Source: Massilia agrisoli
Lineage (GTDB): Bacteria > Pseudomonadota > Gammaproteobacteria > Burkholderiales > Burkholderiaceae_D
Direction: 5' to 3'
NCBI RefSeq assembly: GCF_020831365.1
Contig: NZ_JAJHPV010000021.1
Span: forward strand, 1 to 64,000
DNA: 64,000 bases
This document shows, piece by piece, positions 18,641 through 28,798 of the stretch (the first letter of the stretch is position 1; every line of letters begins with the position of its first letter). The notes under the pieces are model-generated. The model searched no databases, had not been told where the DNA came from, and worked only from the letters and a program-made list of their open reading frames with translations. The translations under genes were made by a program, and so were the position numbers.

Positions 18641-20491
18641 ATGCGCCGCCATTCCTCCAGTTCCACCGCACCCGCTCCCCCCGTTGATCCGAACGCCCCC
18701 AGGCCCAGCGACTGGGCCACGCTCAAGACCCTGCTGCCGTATTTGTGGGTCTACAAGTGGCGCGTGATCGCCGCGCTGGCCTGCCTGATCGGCGCCAAGA
18801 TCGCCAACGTCGGCGTGCCGCTGATCCTCAAGCAGCTGATTGACCACCTGACCATCAGCCCATCCAATCCCAAGGCGCTGCTGGTGCTGCCGCTCGGGAT
18901 ACTGGTCGCATACGGGGCGCTTCGGCTGTCGACCACGGTGTTCACCGAGCTGCGCGAATTCCTGTTCGCCCGAGTGACACAGCGCGCCGTGCGCACGATT
19001 GCGCTACGCGTGTTCCGCCACCTGCATGCGCTGTCGCTGCGCTTCCACCTGAACCGCCAGACCGGCGGCATGACGCGCGATATTGAACGCGGCACCCGCG
19101 GCGTCAGCTCGCTGATCTCGTTCACGCTGTTTAATATCCTGCCGACGCTGGTCGAAATCTCGCTGGTGCTGGGCTACCTGGTCCTGAACTACGACATCTG
19201 GTTTACCGTGATTACGGTGGTCGCGCTGGTCAGCTACATCGCCTTCACCATCATCGTGACTGACTGGCGCACGCACTTCCGCCGCACGATGAACGACCTC
19301 GATTCGAAAGCCAACACCAAGGCCATCGACTCGCTGATCAATTACGAGACGGTCAAATACTTCGGCAACGAAGACTACGAGGCCCGGCGTTACGACGAAG
19401 GGCTCAAGAGCTTCGAGAATGCGGCGGTCAAGTCGCAATCGTCGCTGTCGGTGCTCAATACCGGCCAGTCGCTGATCATCGCCACCGCCGTCACGCTGAT
19501 CCTGTGGCGCGCAACCGAAGGCGTCATTGCGGGCACCATGACGCTGGGCGACCTTGTGCTGGTCAACACCTTCATGATCCAGCTGTACATTCCGCTCAAC
19601 TTCCTCGGCGTGATCTACCGCGAGATCAAGCAAAGCCTGGCCGACATGGAGCGCCTGTTTAGCCTGCTGGAGCAGAACCGCGAAGTGGCTGACGCCAAGG
19701 ACGCCAAACCACTGCAGACGCACGGCGCGCGCGTGACGTTCTCGAACGTCGAATTCAGCTACGACCCGAAGCGGCAGATCCTGTTCGACGTCGACTTTAC
19801 TGTGCCCGCCGGGACGACGACCGCGGTGGTCGGGCACAGCGGCTCGGGCAAGTCGACCTTGTCGCGGCTGCTGTTCCGCTTCTATGACGTCAACAGCGGC
19901 AGCATTACCATCGATGGGCAGGACCTGCGCGACGTGACCCAGGAATCGCTGCGCCACGCGATCGGCATCGTGCCGCAGGATACGGTGCTGTTCAACGACA
20001 GCATCGAGTACAACATCGCTTACGGCAAGCCGGGCGCGACGAAGGACGAGATCGTCGCCGCGGCGCGGGCCGCGTCGATCCACGACTTTATCGAGAGCCT
20101 CCCCGATGGGTATGCAACCACGGTCGGCGAGCGCGGGCTGAAGCTGTCGGGCGGCGAGAAGCAGCGCGTGGCCATTGCGCGCACGCTGCTGAAGAACCCG
20201 GCGATCCTGATTTTTGATGAAGCCACGTCGGCGCTCGATTCAAAGGCCGAGCAGGCGATCCAGGCGGAGCTGAAGGAGATTGCCAAAAGCCGCACGACGC
20301 TGGTCATCGCGCACAGGCTGTCGACGGTGGCCGATGCGCAGCAGATCCTGGTGCTCGATCACGGACGGATTGTGGAGCGGGGCACGCATCAGCAGCTGCT
20401 GGCGGCCGATGGCTTGTATGCGCAGATGTGGGAGAGGCAGCAGGCGAGGAAGGATGAGGAGCTTAAGTCGCCCGTGGAGGAGGCGGGTTGA
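18641..20491 (+). CDS. ABC exporter, Atm1/HMT type (fused membrane and ATPase domains)
   Basis: 616 residues from the chosen Met; an upstream in-frame ATG at 18590 would overlap a possible -10 box (tacaat, 18598-18603). Six membrane helices span about 45-330. The ATPase has Walker A GHSGSGKST, the signature LSGGEKQRVAI and Walker B ILIFDEATSALD. The wording around the Q-loop (IGIVPQDTVLFNDSIEYNI) is characteristic of Atm1-class transporters, which export glutathione-type or iron-sulfur-related compounds and heavy-metal conjugates. The substrate is inferred from family only. Confidence 0.9.
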   Translation: MRRHSSSSTAPAPPVDPNAPRPSDWATLKTLLPYLWVYKWRVIAALACLIGAKIANVGVPLILKQLIDHLTISPSNPKALLVLPLGILVAYGALRLSTTVFTELREFLFARVTQRAVRTIALRVFRHLHALSLRFHLNRQTGGMTRDIERGTRGVSSLISFTLFNILPTLVEISLVLGYLVLNYDIWFTVITVVALVSYIAFTIIVTDWRTHFRRTMNDLDSKANTKAIDSLINYETVKYFGNEDYEARRYDEGLKSFENAAVKSQSSLSVLNTGQSLIIATAVTLILWRATEGVIAGTMTLGDLVLVNTFMIQLYIPLNFLGVIYREIKQSLADMERLFSLLEQNREVADAKDAKPLQTHGARVTFSNVEFSYDPKRQILFDVDFTVPAGTTTAVVGHSGSGKSTLSRLLFRFYDVNSGSITIDGQDLRDVTQESLRHAIGIVPQDTVLFNDSIEYNIAYGKPGATKDEIVAAARAASIHDFIESLPDGYATTVGERGLKLSGGEKQRVAIARTLLKNPAILIFDEATSALDSKAEQAIQAELKEIAKSRTTLVIAHRLSTVADAQQILVLDHGRIVERGTHQQLLAADGLYAQMWERQQARKDEELKSPVEEAG

Positions 20492-20492
20492 T

Positions 20493-20596
20493 CGTAGGGC
20501 GGAAAAGCGAAGCGCCTCCGCCGAATCTGCCGAATTACCGATAACGCTGTTCAGGCTCATTCGGCGGAGGCGCCCTTCGGGCTTGTCCGCCCTACG
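20493..20596. repeat. GTAGGGCGG inverted-repeat element, full copy
   Basis: About 104 bases whose ends, cgtagggcgg and ccgccctacg, are inverted repeats. Inside them a second inverted pair (gcctccgccgaat and attcggcggaggc) extends the hairpin. It has no coding capacity. It fills the gap between convergent genes. Related copies are at 56063 and, as a half element, at 52155. Confidence 0.8.
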
Positions 20597-20609
20597 GTTC
20601 GAGGCGGTG

Positions 20610-21686
20610 TTAGTAGGTGTAGAACATCCGCTGAATCTCTTTGGTGTTGTTCGTCTTCGTCAGCGCCAGCATCAGCAAAATGCGCGCCTTCTGCGGGCTG
20701 AGGGTGTCAGCCACCACAAAGTCCAGCTCATCGTCGTTGGCTTCGCCATTACGCGCCAGGATGCCCTGGCCGACGCGACTCGCGCGCACCACCACCACGC
20801 CTTTTGCACGCGCAGCCGACAGCGCCGGACGCACCTTCGCAGGCAAGCTGCCGTTGCCCACGCCCGCATGCACCAGTCCCTTGACGCCAGCGGCGACAAA
20901 CGCATCGATCGCAGTCGGACCCACGTTCGCATACGCATAAGCCACGTCAACCTGCGGCAGCGCGTTGAGCGAGCTGATATCGAACTCGGTCTCGGTCGTG
21001 TGCTTGCGCGCTACCTGGCGGTAGAAAAACGGCTTACCGCCCTGGAAGTAGCCCAGCATGCCCAGTTCCGGCGTGCGGAAGGTGTCGACCATCGTGGTGT
21101 TCGACTTCGACACGTCGCGCCCTGCATGGATCTGGTCGCTCATCGACACCAGTACACCGCGGCCCACCGCATCAGGGCTGGCAGCCAGCGCCACCGCGTT
21201 GTACAGGTTGGCGGGGCCATCTGCCGAAATGGCGGTCGATGGGCGCATCGAGCCGACCAGCACGACCGGCTTTTTACTCTTCACAACCAGGTTCAGGAAG
21301 TACGCGGTTTCTTCCAGCGTGTCGGTGCCGTGCGTGATAACGATGCCGTGCACGTCCTTTTGCGCCAGCAGCGTGTTGACGCGCTTGGCCAAAGCCAGCC
21401 AGTGCTCGTTGCTCATGTTTTCGCTGGCGATCTGGAATACCTGCTCGCCGCTGACATTGGCGATCTTGGTCATCTCAGGCACTGCCTGGATCAGCGTCTG
21501 CACGCCGACGGTCGCGGCGGTGTAGCCAACCGTGGTAGTGCTGGTGGCGCCGGTGCCGGCGATGGTGCCGCCGGTGGCGAGGATGGTGACGTTGGCCAGT
21601 TTTGGATCGGCGGCATGCGCCGATGCGAGAGCGACCATGAGGCCCAGCAGCGCAACCATGGACTGCGCGGATTTATGAAACAACAT
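20610..21686 (-). CDS. ansB: Type II (periplasmic) L-asparaginase
   Basis: 358 residues with a signal peptide ending near Ala26. The nucleophilic threonine is Thr41 in ATGGTIAGT, and the second catalytic set Thr121-Asp122 is in THGTDTLEET. The catalytic lysine segment is near GSMRPST. Export plus these motifs indicates the high-affinity type II enzyme, which turns asparagine into aspartate and ammonia in the periplasm. Its start is 17 bases after the amidohydrolase stop, so the two form an operon. The acidic-amino-acid symporter further upstream could take up the aspartate produced. Confidence 0.94.
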   Translation of the reverse strand: MLFHKSAQSMVALLGLMVALASAHAADPKLANVTILATGGTIAGTGATSTTTVGYTAATVGVQTLIQAVPEMTKIANVSGEQVFQIASENMSNEHWLALAKRVNTLLAQKDVHGIVITHGTDTLEETAYFLNLVVKSKKPVVLVGSMRPSTAISADGPANLYNAVALAASPDAVGRGVLVSMSDQIHAGRDVSKSNTTMVDTFRTPELGMLGYFQGGKPFFYRQVARKHTTETEFDISSLNALPQVDVAYAYANVGPTAIDAFVAAGVKGLVHAGVGNGSLPAKVRPALSAARAKGVVVVRASRVGQGILARNGEANDDELDFVVADTLSPQKARILLMLALTKTNNTKEIQRMFYTY

Positions 21687-21703
21687 ACGGTCTCCTTTAA
21701 AAA

Positions 21704-22990
<1,287 letters not shown>

Positions 22991-23073
22991 ATTGGGTGCT
23001 CCAGGAGGTGATAGTGGCAAAAGAGGATACACGATTCAAAACGGAAAGTTTATAAAAAACGTAGGCTAAAAGA

Positions 23074-23111
23074 CACGGGGCGGGATGCGTTAAACGCATA
23101 CCCGCCCCGTG
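23074..23111 (-). terminator. Terminator of the symporter gene
   Basis: A long stem (cacggggcggg-atgcgt, loop taa, then acgcat-a-cccgccccgtg) with one bulge is followed on the minus strand by tcttttag. It separates the symporter gene from the amidohydrolase-asparaginase pair downstream. Confidence 0.8.
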
Positions 23112-23134
23112 GCGTCGCGGCGATGGCGCCGTAT

Positions 23135-24394
23135 TTACGGAAGCGGCTCCGTAGCCAGGTCTTTCTTGACCGGGTCGGTAAGCTCATTCTCCCATTTGGC
23201 CACGACGGCGGTAGCGATACCGTTGCCGATGACGTTGGTCGCCGAGCGCGCCATGTCGAGGAAGTGGTCGATGCCCAGCAGGAGCAGCAGGCCGGCTTCA
23301 GGGATGTTGAACTGGGTGAGGGTTGCGGCGATCACCACCAGCGACGCGCGCGGTACGCCAGCCATGCCCTTGGAGGTCAGCATCAGCACCAGCATCATCA
23401 CGATCTGGGTCGACAGGTCCATCTCGATGCCGTAAGCCTGGGCGATGAACACGACGGCGAAGGTGCAGTACATCATCGAGCCGTCAAGGTTGAACGAGTA
23501 ACCGACCGGCAGCACGAATGCCGCGATGCGGTTGCGCACGCCGAAGCGCTCCAGGCCTTCCAGGGTCTTCGGGAATGCGGCTTCCGACGACGCGGTCGAG
23601 AAAGCCAGCAGGGTCGGCTCGCGCAGTTCGCGCAGCAGGGCGAATACGCGCGGGCCCAGGAACATGAAGCCGGCGATCGTCAGCACGATCCACAGCAGCA
23701 CGATACCGAAGTAGAACTCGGCCATGAAGATGCCGAAGGTCGACAGCACGCCGAGGCCCTTGCTGGCGATGGTGCCCGATACCGCTGCGAACACGGCGAG
23801 CGGCGCCAGGTTCATCACGTAGCCGGTCACTTTCAGCATCACGTGGGCGACGCCGTCGATGGCGTCGATCATCGCATTGGCGCGCGGCCCAACGGCGGCC
23901 GCTGCGGTACCGAAGAACAGCGAGAACACGACGATCTGCAGGATTTCGTTCTTTGCCATGCCATCGACGATCGACGACGGAATCAGGTGGGTGATGAATT
24001 CCTTGAGCGTGAGGCCGGTGGTGGCGATGCCGGACGCGGCATCGGCGGCAGGCACCATCGCGGTCAGCGCATCACCCGGGCGGAACAGGTTCACCAGGAT
24101 CAGGCCAAGCGACAGCGAAATGACCGAAGCGATGACGAACCAGAGCATCGCCTTTAAGCCGATGCGGCCGACTTCCTTGGCGTCGCCCATCTTGGCGATG
24201 CCGACCACCAGCGTGGCGAACACCAGCGGCGCGATGATCATCTTAATCAGGCGCAGGAACATCGTCGAGATCAGCGACATGTAATCAGCGAACGTCCCGG
24301 GAGTGGCCATGCCGACGTTGGCCAGGTAGCCGACGACAACACCGGCGACAAGGCCGATCAGGATATAGATAGTCAGGCGGTTTCGATTATTCAT
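23135..24394 (-). CDS. Dicarboxylate/amino acid:cation symporter (GltP/DctA family)
   Basis: 419 residues with about eight membrane helices and two re-entrant loops. The family hallmarks are the serine-rich hairpin STASSEAAFP, the NLDGSMMY segment, the second hairpin SKGMAGVP and the substrate helix NVIGNGIATAV. These transporters import glutamate and aspartate or C4-dicarboxylates with protons or sodium. Which one is not decided by sequence; the neighbouring asparaginase suggests aspartate/glutamate. It is divergent from the gltL-type ATPase gene. Confidence 0.93.
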   Translation of the reverse strand: MNNRNRLTIYILIGLVAGVVVGYLANVGMATPGTFADYMSLISTMFLRLIKMIIAPLVFATLVVGIAKMGDAKEVGRIGLKAMLWFVIASVISLSLGLILVNLFRPGDALTAMVPAADAASGIATTGLTLKEFITHLIPSSIVDGMAKNEILQIVVFSLFFGTAAAAVGPRANAMIDAIDGVAHVMLKVTGYVMNLAPLAVFAAVSGTIASKGLGVLSTFGIFMAEFYFGIVLLWIVLTIAGFMFLGPRVFALLRELREPTLLAFSTASSEAAFPKTLEGLERFGVRNRIAAFVLPVGYSFNLDGSMMYCTFAVVFIAQAYGIEMDLSTQIVMMLVLMLTSKGMAGVPRASLVVIAATLTQFNIPEAGLLLLLGIDHFLDMARSATNVIGNGIATAVVAKWENELTDPVKKDLATEPLP

Positions 24395-24609
24395 GTGCTG
24401 CTGCGCTTTCTGAAAGGGTGTCGATCCGGGTAGGGAAAAGAAAGGACTGCCTGCCCCAGCCCGTTCTCGGGCAAAATAGCGTGATTTTGCGGGCGAGCGG
24501 GCCAGATGCTTTTGATCAATTTTACAAGTCCGGGCAGTATCCTAGGGGTAGAGGGTACTGTCAAGCTCGCCAATCAGGCGCTGTGGTGGGGCGTTAACGA
24601 CCCGGGTAA

Positions 24610-25347
24610 ATGAACAAAAATATGATCGAACTGAAGAATGTCAGCAAGTGGTATGGCAAGTTCCAGGTGCTGTCCGACTGCACCACCCAGGTCGCCAAAG
24701 GCGATGTCGTCGTCATTTGCGGGCCGTCCGGCTCCGGCAAGTCGACCCTGATCAAGACGGTCAACGGGCTCGAACCCTTCCAGCAAGGGCATGTGCTGGT
24801 CGATGGCGTCGAGGTCGGCAACCCGAAGACCAACCTGTCCAAGCTGCGCGCGCGCATCGGCATGGTGTTCCAGAACTTCGAGCTGTTCCCGCACCTGTCA
24901 GTGCGCGACAACCTCACGCTGGCGCAGGTGAAGGTGCTGGGCCGCACGCGCGAGGAAGCGACCGACAAGGGCCTCAAATACCTGGACCGGGTCGGCCTGC
25001 TGGCGCAGCAGGACAAGTTCCCGAGCCAGCTGTCGGGCGGCCAGCAGCAGCGCGTGGCGATTGCGCGCGCGCTGGCGATGGATCCGATCGCGATGCTGTT
25101 CGACGAGCCGACATCGGCGCTGGACCCGGAAATGATCAACGAAGTGCTCGACGTGATGGTCGGCCTGGCGCAGGAAGGCATGACCATGATGGTGGTCACC
25201 CATGAAATGGGCTTTGCGCGCAAGGTGGCGGACCGGATCATCTTCATGGACCATGGCCGCATCGTCGAGGACAGCCCGACCGAGGAATTCTTTACCCTGC
25301 CGCGCGCGGAGCGGGCGCGGGAGTTCCTGGCCAAGATCATCCACTAG
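24610..25347 (+). CDS. gltL: Polar amino acid ABC transporter ATPase (GltL/GlnQ type)
   Basis: 245 residues; the start at 24622 (MIELKNVSKWYG) is an alternative that better fits the family N-terminus. It has Walker A GPSGSGKST, signature LSGGQQQRVAIARALA, Walker B MLFDEPTSALDPE and the H-loop VVTHEMGFA. Closest in wording to glutamate/aspartate importer ATPases. Unusually, no permease or binding-protein gene is nearby: the left neighbour is a divergent symporter and the right one is pyrC. It must pair with membrane subunits encoded elsewhere, or be a remnant. Confidence 0.92.
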   Translation: MNKNMIELKNVSKWYGKFQVLSDCTTQVAKGDVVVICGPSGSGKSTLIKTVNGLEPFQQGHVLVDGVEVGNPKTNLSKLRARIGMVFQNFELFPHLSVRDNLTLAQVKVLGRTREEATDKGLKYLDRVGLLAQQDKFPSQLSGGQQQRVAIARALAMDPIAMLFDEPTSALDPEMINEVLDVMVGLAQEGMTMMVVTHEMGFARKVADRIIFMDHGRIVEDSPTEEFFTLPRAERAREFLAKIIH

Positions 25348-25427
25348 CACGCTGGCTCACCGGGTGCCAGTGCGGAATCGGGCGCTGGAGCGGGTAAAAT
25401 AACGCCATCCGTTTTCCGAAAGCCGCC

Positions 25428-26477
25428 ATGTCCCTCATCGACACTCCCCAAAGCCTGACCATCGCCCGTCCCGACGACTGGCACCTGCACCTGCGCGACG
25501 GCGCAGCGATGGCCAGCGTGCTTCCGCACACGGCGCGCCAGTTCGCCCGCGCCATCGTGATGCCGAACCTGCGCCCGCCCATCACCACCACCGCGATGGC
25601 CCAGGCCTACCGCGAGCGCATCCTGGCCGCGCTGCCGGCCGGCATGCGCTTCGAACCTTTGATGACGCTTTACCTGACCGACAACACCGACCCCGACGAG
25701 ATCCGCCGCGCGAAAGACAGCGGATTCGTTCACGCGGTCAAGCTGTACCCGGCAGGCGCGACTACCAATTCCGACGCCGGGGTGACCGACCTGGCGCGCT
25801 GCCACAAAACGCTGGAAGTGATGCAGGAACTCGACATGCCTTTCCTGGTGCACGGCGAAGTGACCGACCAGGACATCGACCTGTTCGACCGCGAAGCCGT
25901 GTTCATCGAGCGCGTCATGCGCCCGCTGCGCAAGAATTTCCCTGAACTGAAGATCGTCTTCGAGCACATCACCACCAGGGACGCGGCCCAGTACGTGGCC
26001 GAAGCCGAAGGGCCGATCGCGGCGACCATCACCGCGCACCACCTGCTCTACAACCGCAACGAGATCTTCAAGGGCGGCATCCGCCCGCACTACTACTGCC
26101 TGCCGGTGCTCAAGCGCGAAGAACACCGCCTGGCGCTGGTGACTGCGGCGACCAGCGGCGACGAACGCTTCTTCCTCGGCACCGACTCGGCGCCGCACGC
26201 CATCGGCGCAAAGGAAACCAGCTGTGGGTGCGCCGGCTGCTACACCGCGCTGCATGCGATGGAGCTGTACACCGAGGCGTTCGAGCGCGCGGGTGCGCTG
26301 GACAAGCTGGAAGCCTTCGCCAGCTTCTACGGCCCGGACTTCTACGAACTGCCGCGCAACACGGAAACCGTGACGCTCAAGCGCGAAACCTGGACGCTGC
26401 CTGAAACGGTGCCGATGGCCGATGCGCAGCTGGTCCCGCTCAACAGCGGCGAGGCGATCAACTGGAAGATGCTCTAA
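25428..26477 (+). CDS. pyrC: Dihydroorotase, class II
   Basis: 349 residues, typical for the class. Zinc ligands are in [10 protein letters not shown]; the carboxylated lysine is in [14 protein letters not shown]; further ligands and catalytic residues are in [23 protein letters not shown] and GTDSAPHA. It catalyses ring closure of carbamoyl-aspartate to dihydroorotate, step three of pyrimidine synthesis. The DUF3025 gene starts five bases after its stop and is almost certainly co-transcribed. Confidence 0.97.
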   Translation: MSLIDTPQSLTIARPDDWHLHLRDGAAMASVLPHTARQFARAIVMPNLRPPITTTAMAQAYRERILAALPAGMRFEPLMTLYLTDNTDPDEIRRAKDSGFVHAVKLYPAGATTNSDAGVTDLARCHKTLEVMQELDMPFLVHGEVTDQDIDLFDREAVFIERVMRPLRKNFPELKIVFEHITTRDAAQYVAEAEGPIAATITAHHLLYNRNEIFKGGIRPHYYCLPVLKREEHRLALVTAATSGDERFFLGTDSAPHAIGAKETSCGCAGCYTALHAMELYTEAFERAGALDKLEAFASFYGPDFYELPRNTETVTLKRETWTLPETVPMADAQLVPLNSGEAINWKML

Positions 26478-26482
26478 ACCAG

Positions 26483-27283
26483 ATGCTGGAGACGATTGAC
26501 TGGACGCGCCGCTGGTATGACTCGGTGCGTCCGGCCTTTGCCCGCATAGGCCAGGGCGCGGGCAGTGTCAGTGCGGCGCTTAATGCTGGCGCTGCCGGCC
26601 TTGGCCTTTGCAACGCGGCGGGACTGCCAATTCGCTTCGTTCCCCAAGCCGAACTGCCGGAAGGACAGGCTTACGAACAGTTCATCGGCGCGACCGGATG
26701 CGTGCCCACGCGCGACAACCTGCACGACTTCTTCAACGGCCTGGTGTGGCTCACCTTCCCGCGTATCAAACAGCAGCTTAACGCCCTGCAGGCGGCGCAG
26801 ATCGCCGTGGCGGGTATCGGCAAGTGGCGTGGGCCTGCGCGCGATGCGGCCACCATCTTCGACGAGAACGCGGCCCTGCTGGTGGTGCGCGACAGCGACG
26901 GCGCGCGCGGCCTTATCGAGGCATTGCGCGGTCATCGATGGACCGAGGCCCTGTTCGAGCGCCGCGCCCAGTTCGGGACCGACGTCCAGCCCTGGCTGTT
27001 CGGCCATGCGCTGATGGAAAAGCTGGTCGCGCCGCGCAAGGCGATCACCGCGCACACGCGCGTCGTGGTGGCTCCCGATGCATACTTCGCGCTCGGCTGG
27101 GACGCACAGCGCAGCTGGATCGACGACACAGTGGCTGCGCAACTGGCCGCGGACAACCTGACGACAGCGTCCTTCACGCCGCTTCCCGTACTCGGCATCC
27201 CCGGCTGGTACGAGGGACAGGACGAAGCGTTTTATGGCGATACGAGCGTGTTCCGGCCAAAACGGGCAAGCGCCGGCCCCTGA
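26483..27283 (+). CDS. DUF3025 domain protein of unknown function
   Basis: 266 residues, soluble. The segment PTRDNLHDFFNGLVWLTFPRIK is the recognisable core of DUF3025 (broken here: residues about 73-94), a proteobacterial family without assigned function. It often sits beside pyrC in betaproteobacteria as I recall, and here it starts five bases after the pyrC stop. No catalytic motif can be named with confidence; the conserved Asp/Asn/His residues of the core could bind metal or nucleotide, which is speculation. Confidence 0.8.
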   Translation: MLETIDWTRRWYDSVRPAFARIGQGAGSVSAALNAGAAGLGLCNAAGLPIRFVPQAELPEGQAYEQFIGATGCVPTRDNLHDFFNGLVWLTFPRIKQQLNALQAAQIAVAGIGKWRGPARDAATIFDENAALLVVRDSDGARGLIEALRGHRWTEALFERRAQFGTDVQPWLFGHALMEKLVAPRKAITAHTRVVVAPDAYFALGWDAQRSWIDDTVAAQLAADNLTTASFTPLPVLGIPGWYEGQDEAFYGDTSVFRPKRASAGP

Positions 27284-27361
27284 CAGGTCTGACAGTGTCG
27301 AGGTTCGCGCCGATACTGGAGAATACGAGTTCATTTTCCAGTCATCCTCGAAAGAACTTCA

Positions 27362-27697
27362 ATGCTGATCCGTTCAATCCTGCTCGCCAGCGCACTCGCC
27401 TTGCCACAAGCCAGCCATGCCGACCCGGTCCCCAAGGACAAGCTGCACTATGTGGGCGAATGGACGGGAAAGCAGATGCGACTGCAAATCGAAAAAGATG
27501 GGAAGATTCAGTATGAGCGGATCCGGGAAAGCAAGCGCGTCGACCTGAACATTGAACTGAAGGGCTTTAACGGCGACAGCTTCGACGCGGGCTTCAGCCT
27601 GATCCGGTCGACTTTCCTCGTCAACAAGCCGCCGCACCGCGCTGGCGGCGTGTGGAAGATGATCGTCGACGGCGTTGAACTGATAAAGATTGAATAA
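27362..27697 (+). CDS. Small secreted protein of unknown function
   Basis: 111 residues with a signal peptide cleaved near Ala20 (ASHADPV). The mature part is about 90 residues, rich in charged beta-prone segments, with a C-terminal GGVWKMIVDGVELIK. I do not recognise a family. The mature region reads like a compact beta-barrel or sandwich (alternating hydrophobic residues), probably periplasmic. It stands nine bases before the Gfo/Idh/MocA oxidoreductase gene, so the two are likely co-transcribed. Confidence 0.7.
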   Translation: MLIRSILLASALALPQASHADPVPKDKLHYVGEWTGKQMRLQIEKDGKIQYERIRESKRVDLNIELKGFNGDSFDAGFSLIRSTFLVNKPPHRAGGVWKMIVDGVELIKIE

Positions 27698-27706
27698 GGA
27701 TGAGAT

Positions 27707-28726
27707 ATGGCTGACGAGGTTCGCTGGGGAATAATCGGTACCGGGAAGATCGCGCGGGCGTTTGCCACTGCGCTGAAGGACACCCCGGGTGCGGTGCTGG
27801 CAGCAGTGGGATCGCGCCGCATGGACAGCGCGCTCGCCTTCGGCGCCGATTTCGCCCTGCCCGACCGCGCCTGCTACGGCTCGTATGAGGAAGTAGCCAG
27901 CGCCACCGATGTCGACATCGTCTATATCGGCACCCCGCACCCGATGCATGCCGAGAACGCGGCCATGGCGCTTAATGGCGGCAAGGCTGTGCTGTGCGAA
28001 AAGCCGTTCACGATGAACCGCCGCGAAGCCGGGCAGCTGGTGGCGCTGGCACGTTCGAAAAAGCTGTTCTTGATGGAAGCGATGTGGACGCGCTACCTGC
28101 CGGCGATCGATGAAGTCCGCCGTATCATCGCGTCGGGCGAGATCGGCAAGCCAAGGCAGGTGATCGCCGACTTCGGCTTTACGGCGGCGGTCGATAACGA
28201 ACACCGTTTGCTTAACCCGGAACTGGGCGGCGGCGCGCTGCTCGACCTGGGCATCTACCCCTTGTCGATCGCGGCATACCTGCTGGGCCCCGTCGCATCG
28301 GTACAGGCGCAGGCAGAAATCGGCGCTACCGGTGTCGATGTGCAGACCGGGTTCGTGATGAAGCATGAAGGTGGCGGCATGTCGGTGTGCAGCTGCTCGA
28401 TCCAGGCGCGCACGCCGGCCGAGCTGACCGTGTCGGGCGACCTTGGCCATATCCGGATGAATACGATGTTCCATCGCGCGCCATCGATCAGCGTGTCGCT
28501 GGCGGATGGCACTTCGCGTACCGTGCCGACGCCGTATGCCGGGAACGGATACGCCTACGAGGCTGTCGAAGCAGGGCGCTGCCTCAAGGAAGGGCTGCTT
28601 GAAAGTCCACGCATGCCGCTCGACGAGACGCTGGCGCTGATGGGCGTGCTCGACGAGATCCGCGACCAGATTGGGTTGCGTTATGCGGCTGATGCGGCGC
28701 GCTGGCCAGAGGGCGCTGACATCTGA
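27707..28726 (+). CDS. Gfo/Idh/MocA family NAD(P)-dependent oxidoreductase
   Basis: 339 residues. The N-terminal Rossmann domain begins WGIIGTGKIARAF, and the family catalytic lysine is in CEKPFTMN. The C-terminal domain has GGGALLDLGIYP, the substrate-facing helix of this family. The wording fits the subgroup of dihydrodiol dehydrogenase-like and glucose-fructose oxidoreductase-like enzymes, but the sugar or polyol substrate cannot be told. A good ribosome site (AAGGATGAG) lies upstream. Convergent with recG. Confidence 0.9.
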   Translation: MADEVRWGIIGTGKIARAFATALKDTPGAVLAAVGSRRMDSALAFGADFALPDRACYGSYEEVASATDVDIVYIGTPHPMHAENAAMALNGGKAVLCEKPFTMNRREAGQLVALARSKKLFLMEAMWTRYLPAIDEVRRIIASGEIGKPRQVIADFGFTAAVDNEHRLLNPELGGGALLDLGIYPLSIAAYLLGPVASVQAQAEIGATGVDVQTGFVMKHEGGGMSVCSCSIQARTPAELTVSGDLGHIRMNTMFHRAPSISVSLADGTSRTVPTPYAGNGYAYEAVEAGRCLKEGLLESPRMPLDETLALMGVLDEIRDQIGLRYAADAARWPEGADI

Positions 28727-28728
28727 TG

Positions 28729-28798
28729 TCGTTCCCGCGAACGCGGGAACCTAGCGCGTGCATGCTCAGCATGGGTTCCCGCCTTCGCGGGAACGACG
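28729..28798. repeat. CCCGC hairpin repeat pair (REP-like)
   Basis: Two hairpins, gttcccgcgaacgcgggaac (28731-28750) and gttcccgccttcgcgggaac (28775-28794), are flanked by inverted gtc/gac edges and separated by about 24 bases. The pair fills the whole gap between convergent oxidoreductase and recG genes. Confidence 0.85.
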
